Source: Rhodospirillales bacterium
GTDB lineage: Bacteria; Pseudomonadota; Alphaproteobacteria; Rhodospirillales; JAOUPW01
Reading direction: 5' to 3'
Length of the DNA stretch: 16,003 bases
Assembly (NCBI GenBank): GCA_029879665.1
Contig: JAOUPW010000002.1
Span: 1 to 16,003, forward strand
Positions 14,126-16,003 of the stretch are shown one piece after another (within the stretch, counting starts at the first letter, position 1; every line of letters starts with the position of its first letter). A program made the translations under genes and the position numbers. Below the pieces are notes generated by a model, which saw only the letters and a list, made by a program, of their open reading frames with translations, was not told where the DNA came from and made no database searches.

Positions 14126-16003
14126 CTAAACCTTCACCCGCTCGCTTTTCGGATCGTACATGGGCCGCAAAGACGCCTCGGCGGGAAACCGCTCGCAGGC
14201 GATTTCGATTTCATAGCTCCCTGAATTGACATACGCCGCGTCCACGCCGTCCTCATTGGCGATATAGCCCAATCCGATGGCCCGACCCAGGGTATGGCCG
14301 TACATGGCCGACGTGATGTAGCCGGCAATCGCCCCGTCCCGCCAGATGGGCTCGTTGTGATACAGCAACGGCTCCGGGTCTTGCAGCGCGAACTGGACCA
14401 GTCGGCGCTTGAGCCCGGTTTTTTTCTGCGCCGCCATCGCCTCCCGACCGATGAAACCGCCGGGCTTATCCCAGGCGACGGCGAATCCAAGGCCTGCTTC
14501 CAGCACCGTATCCTTGTCGGTGATGTCGTGGCCCCAGTGGCGGTAGGCTTTTTCAATGCGCAACGAATTGAGGGCATGATACCCGGCGTGCTTAAGCCCG
14601 AATTCTTCTCCACCGGCAATCAGGACATCATAGACGGGAACAAGAAACTCCGAAGGGATATAAAGCTCCCAGCCCAGTTCGCCCACGTAGGTGATGCGTG
14701 ACGCCCGCACCCGAGCATAGCCCAGGTCGATCTCGCGCGAGGTCGCAAACGGGAAGGCGGTGTTGGAAAGGTCGTCCGGCGTCAGGCCTTGCAGCAGGGC
14801 GCGCGCGCGCGGCCCCATCACGCCGAGCACGCCGTAGCCCGACGTCACATCGGTCAACGCCGCGTGGGCATCATTGGGAATATGGCGTTGCAGCCAATTG
14901 AAATCCTTGTTCTGGCTGGTGCCGGAGGTGACGATTAAAAAACGCTCTTCGGCCAGCCGCGTCACGGTGAGGTCGGCTTCGATGCCGCCGTCTTCATTGA
15001 GCCACTGGGTGTAAACGATCCGTCCCGGCGCCACCGCGATATCGTTGGCCGAGACCCGGTTCAGGATTTTTTCCGCATCCCGTCCTTGTAGCAGGTATTT
15101 AGCAAACGAGGTTTGGTCGAAAATCCCCACGCCTTCGCGCACGGCCTTGTGTTCGGCAGCGGAATATTCGAACCAGTTCTGGCGCTTATAGGTATATTCG
15201 TATTCCGCTTTGACCCCGGCGGGGGCGAACCAGTTGGCCCGTTCCCACCCCACAAGTTCGCCGAAACAGGCGCCTTTGTCCTTCAGCCGGTCGTGCAGGG
15301 GCGATAGGCGGGCGGGGCGGGCGCTTTTCACCTGATGGAACGGCCAGTGCATGGCGTAAAGAAGCCCCAGCCCTTCCACCGTGCGGTCGTGCAGATAGCT
15401 GCGGTTGCCCTGAAAAGGCAACATGCGGCGGATGTCCACGTCCCACAAGTCTTCCGGCGGCCGGCCGTCCTTGATCCAGCCGGCCAGCACGCGGCCGGCG
15501 CCGCCGCCCGACTGGATGCCGATGGAATTGAAGCCGGCGGCGACAAAAAAATTCTTCAACTCCGGCGCTTCGCCCAGCAGATAGCGGTCATCGGGGGTAA
15601 AACTTTCCGGACCGTTGAAGAAAAGCTGGATGCCCGCGTCCCGTAACGCCGGAACCCGGTGCAGGGCTTTTTCCAGGATGGGTTCGAAATGATCGAAATC
15701 GTCCGGCAACTGGCCGAATTCGAAATCGTCGGGAATGCCGTCCATGCCCCAGGGCTTGGCGATGGGCTCGAACGCGCCCAGCAGTAATTTTCCCGCGTCT
15801 TCTTTATAATAAGCATGGCCTTCGTAATCACGCAGCACCGGCAGGCCCGGCGTCGCGCCGTCCATGGGCTCGGTGACGATGTAGAAATGCTCGGCGGCGT
15901 GCAGCGGCACGTTGACCCCGCACATGCGGCCCACCTCGCGCGCCCACATGCCGGCGCAATTGACCACGGTTTCCGCGGCAATTTCACCTTGTTCAGTAGC
16001 AAC
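14126..16003 (-). CDS. Sarcosine/dimethylglycine dehydrogenase-like FAD oxidoreductase with GcvT domain, N-terminus outside window
   Basis: The minus frame is open from base 16003 to the TAG at 14128-14126, giving 625 residues; complete relatives have about 800-850, so about 200 N-terminal residues with the FAD-binding Rossmann motif are missing. The visible start [18 protein letters not shown] is internal to the DAO-type FAD domain. [20 protein letters not shown] and [15 protein letters not shown] (about 163-176) end that domain. A central FAO_M part is at about 195-265, GcvT at about 275-510 with [12 protein letters not shown] (339-350), and GCV_T_C at the end. Such enzymes oxidise N-methyl groups of sarcosine or dimethylglycine and hand the one-carbon unit to tetrahydrofolate. 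GGIEADLTV is closer in my memory to sarcosine dehydrogenase than to dimethylglycine dehydrogenase. The gene converges with the methyltransferase gene with only 20 bases between stops. Substrate remains unproven. Confidence 0.92.
   Translation of the reverse strand, partial: VATEQGEIAAETVVNCAGMWAREVGRMCGVNVPLHAAEHFYIVTEPMDGATPGLPVLRDYEGHAYYKEDAGKLLLGAFEPIAKPWGMDGIPDDFEFGQLPDDFDHFEPILEKALHRVPALRDAGIQLFFNGPESFTPDDRYLLGEAPELKNFFVAAGFNSIGIQSGGGAGRVLAGWIKDGRPPEDLWDVDIRRMLPFQGNRSYLHDRTVEGLGLLYAMHWPFHQVKSARPARLSPLHDRLKDKGACFGELVGWERANWFAPAGVKAEYEYTYKRQNWFEYSAAEHKAVREGVGIFDQTSFAKYLLQGRDAEKILNRVSANDIAVAPGRIVYTQWLNEDGGIEADLTVTRLAEERFLIVTSGTSQNKDFNWLQRHIPNDAHAALTDVTSGYGVLGVMGPRARALLQGLTPDDLSNTAFPFATSREIDLGYARVRASRITYVGELGWELYIPSEFLVPVYDVLIAGGEEFGLKHAGYHALNSLRIEKAYRHWGHDITDKDTVLEAGLGFAVAWDKPGGFIGREAMAAQKKTGLKRRLVQFALQDPEPLLYHNEPIWRDGAIAGYITSAMYGHTLGRAIGLGYIANEDGVDAAYVNSGSYEIEIACERFPAEASLRPMYDPKSERVKV

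Overview
The window looks like chromosomal DNA of a Gram-negative bacterium, most probably an alphaproteobacterium of the Rhodospirillales type. This is inferred from the gene families (DUF983, a stand-alone MlaC-family protein, Sel1-repeat exported protein, dCACHE/PAS kinase, class III CoA-transferase, sarcosine-dehydrogenase-like oxidoreductase), from the lipoprotein and signal peptides, and from moderately GC-rich coding sequence. No rRNA, tRNA, CRISPR array, transposase or phage gene was seen. The species cannot be named from the sequence alone.

Layout, left to right. (1) 1-1062, minus: a class III (CaiB/BaiF) CoA-transferase cut by the left edge. (2) 1358-4071, minus: a four-gene, tightly packed operon, transcribed right to left: a 92-residue basic protein of unknown function, a retropepsin-like 'ATP-dependent zinc protease' family protein (RimB type), the ATP-grasp glutamate ligase RimK, and a zinc-dependent succinylglutamate desuccinylase/aspartoacylase-like hydrolase. 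(3) 4072-4446: a 375-bp AT-rich divergent spacer. (4) 4447-8384, plus: two signalling genes, a receiver-first hybrid histidine kinase and a membrane-bound dCACHE-like/PAS/PAS/PAS kinase. (5) 8441-9592, minus: an acyl-CoA dehydrogenase. (6) 9719-10399, plus: a small class I methyltransferase. (7) 10515-11042, minus: a lipoprotein of unknown function. (8) 11219-14105, plus: DUF983 protein, MlaC-family periplasmic protein, Sel1-repeat exported protein, and a compact orphan adenine-N6-type DNA methyltransferase. (9) 14126-16003, minus: a sarcosine/dimethylglycine dehydrogenase-like flavoprotein with a C-terminal GcvT module, cut by the right edge.

How genes may work together. The RimK cassette pairs a ligase that adds glutamates to a protein or peptide with two hydrolases that could trim or reverse that tag. 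It is the most system-like part of the window. The two kinases lie head to tail with no DNA-binding response regulator beside them, so they may form a phosphorelay in which the receiver of the first is a partner of the second. The CoA-transferase, acyl-CoA dehydrogenase and sarcosine-dehydrogenase-like genes suggest catabolism of organic acids and methylated amines, but they are separated and need not share a pathway.

The most interesting items are the RimK cassette with its small basic leading gene, the receiver-first kinase pair, the orphan methyltransferase with a palindrome across its predicted promoter, and two overlapping, mutually exclusive hairpins followed by a T6 tract in the leader of the acyl-CoA dehydrogenase gene.
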